A stretch of DNA of 25,000 bases. Source: Prorocentrum cordatum. Lineage: Eukaryota > Sar > Dinophyceae > Prorocentrales > Prorocentraceae. The notes under the pieces were generated by a model. It made no database searches, was not told where the DNA came from, and saw only the letters and a list, made by a program, of their open reading frames with translations. Positions 24,121 to 25,000 of the stretch are shown in pieces (the first letter of the stretch is position 1; the number at the start of each line of letters is the position of its first letter). The translations under genes were made by a program, and so were the position numbers. The DNA is taken from NCBI GenBank assembly GCA_963575745.1, contig CAUYUJ010009446.1, forward strand, positions 429,998 through 454,997. Reading direction: 5' to 3'.

Positions 24121-25000
24121 AGTTGTGTTCACCACCATCGGTGCGCTCCCTACTCCGCGCCCCGCGGTACCCACCGCGCTGGGACGGCCTCCCCCCGCGG
24201 CTGGGCCACCTCCCTGGCCCCTCCCCGCTCCGGCGGCTGCGCGTCTCAGCGACCCCGTCAGCCCCGGCCCTCCGCCTCCTACTCCAGCGGCTCCTCCCCT
24301 GGGGCGCTAAGGGCTCCCGAGTGCACGTGGTTCAGCCTGTGCGCTCTCGGCTGTCGGCCGACCGTGTTGATCTTTTCCATGGTCCCTGGCGGCAGCGCCC
24401 ACGGTATCCTCTTGCTACCCCGATCCGGATTTGAGGTGTGGGCCGTGTTGTCCCAGCAGCCTTCAGCCGCCGGCTCCAGTCCGAGAGCGCGCGTCGCTAC
24501 CTGATCCGGTGGTGCGGGAGTTTACGGTGGGTGTCGAGTACCTCCACCGTGTCCTTGGCTACTTGCCCGTCCCTGGGTAACCTCGCGGACGGACTTCTCA
24601 GAATCAGTACTTCCCAATGGGAACCGGGTGTGCGACTTTGGTGGCGCCGCTCAGTGCACCAGTTTGGGCCTTTCGGCACGCTTGGCAGTCGTCGCAGATA
24701 CTGGCTCGCCGCCCCTCTGGTCCCATCCTGGTGTGCAGCCCGCGCCATTTTGGCCGCGCCCCAACCTTGGTTGGCCAATTTGCGCGTTGCCCTGGCAGCC
24801 GCCGTGGTGATGCCTGAGGCCCCGTTGGCTTTAGGTAATTCGTCTTTGCGCGGCCAGCTCTGACTCGACTCGCCGTTTGCGCTTTCGCTTGCAGCTGCTG
24901 ACTAAAAAGTATCCCCACCGGCCCGTCCTGGCTCCTTTGAGCCTGGTGAGGTAACCTTGGCGTCCTGGTGACTTGCTTGTCGACCAGCTCCAGCTAGCAT
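24121..25000. other. Unassigned GC-rich sequence to the window end
   Basis: Several frames of 60-150 codons overlap on both strands. One reads DPVVREFTVGVEYLHRVLGY near 24505-24560, which looks less repetitive than its surroundings, but I cannot place it in a family. No start, stop or splice arrangement makes a clear gene. Confidence 0.4.

Noticed and set aside
1-25000. Search for a dinoflagellate spliced-leader relic, tRNA genes and rRNA
   Set aside because: No CCGTAGCCATTTTGGCTCAAG-like sequence, no tRNA B-box with a matching arm and no rRNA core sequence was seen by eye.

Overview
This window looks like nuclear DNA of a dinoflagellate, or a close protist relative. That is an inference from three things: the LINE retrotransposon family present, a protein with repeated TWxxLGW blocks, and a GC-rich, gene-poor sequence packed with tandem repeats. 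There are no bacterial operons, and I found no rRNA, tRNA, CRISPR array or spliced-leader sequence. Almost everything here is mobile or repetitive DNA; only one ordinary host gene is convincing.

Layout. Positions 1-1018 hold a (ATG)n microsatellite, purine tracts, a cluster of inverted GCGACACGCT motifs and a degenerate tandem repeat with a period of exactly 10 bp. Positions 1207-6971 hold a nearly intact LINE on the + strand: an APE-type endonuclease split by a frame break at a run of ten C, a reverse transcriptase with an FVDD active site, two zinc fingers, a separate C-terminal ORF in another frame, a Pro-rich third ORF, and a (GTGA)n 3' tail. Positions 6972-10249 are mostly repeats: a CA/TA tract, a pyrimidine tract, an 80-85 bp repeat family, a 97-bp near-palindrome, and two GC-rich arrays around a block of AAGCTATG motifs. 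Positions 10250-10934 hold the host gene, broken in frame at an (AG)10 tract. Positions 10935-14119 are again repeats.

From about 14120 to 21189 lies a second, decayed LINE copy, also on the + strand. Its pieces follow the first copy in order: endonuclease, linker, RT fingers, motif A, the GDP block, [insert], the CADD active site, RT palm, [insert], thumb, zinc fingers and C-terminal ORF. The two inserts are each about 1.35 kb. The first carries a 12-bp GAGATCGAT-type minisatellite. The second carries three to four copies of a ~370-bp repeat between exact 17-bp inverted arms, flanked by TTT on both sides. The left end of the second insert is a 47-bp hairpin sequence that occurs again at 23355, directly after a (GAGGAT)8 array.

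The rest (21190-25000) holds a likely tail fragment of a different LINE, a ~600 bp GAT-type array with a 220-bp higher-order duplication, the second hairpin copy, a 312-bp tandem duplication and unassigned GC-rich DNA. The relationships between the LINE copies were found by eye from translated frames and domain order, with no database search, so boundaries are approximate.
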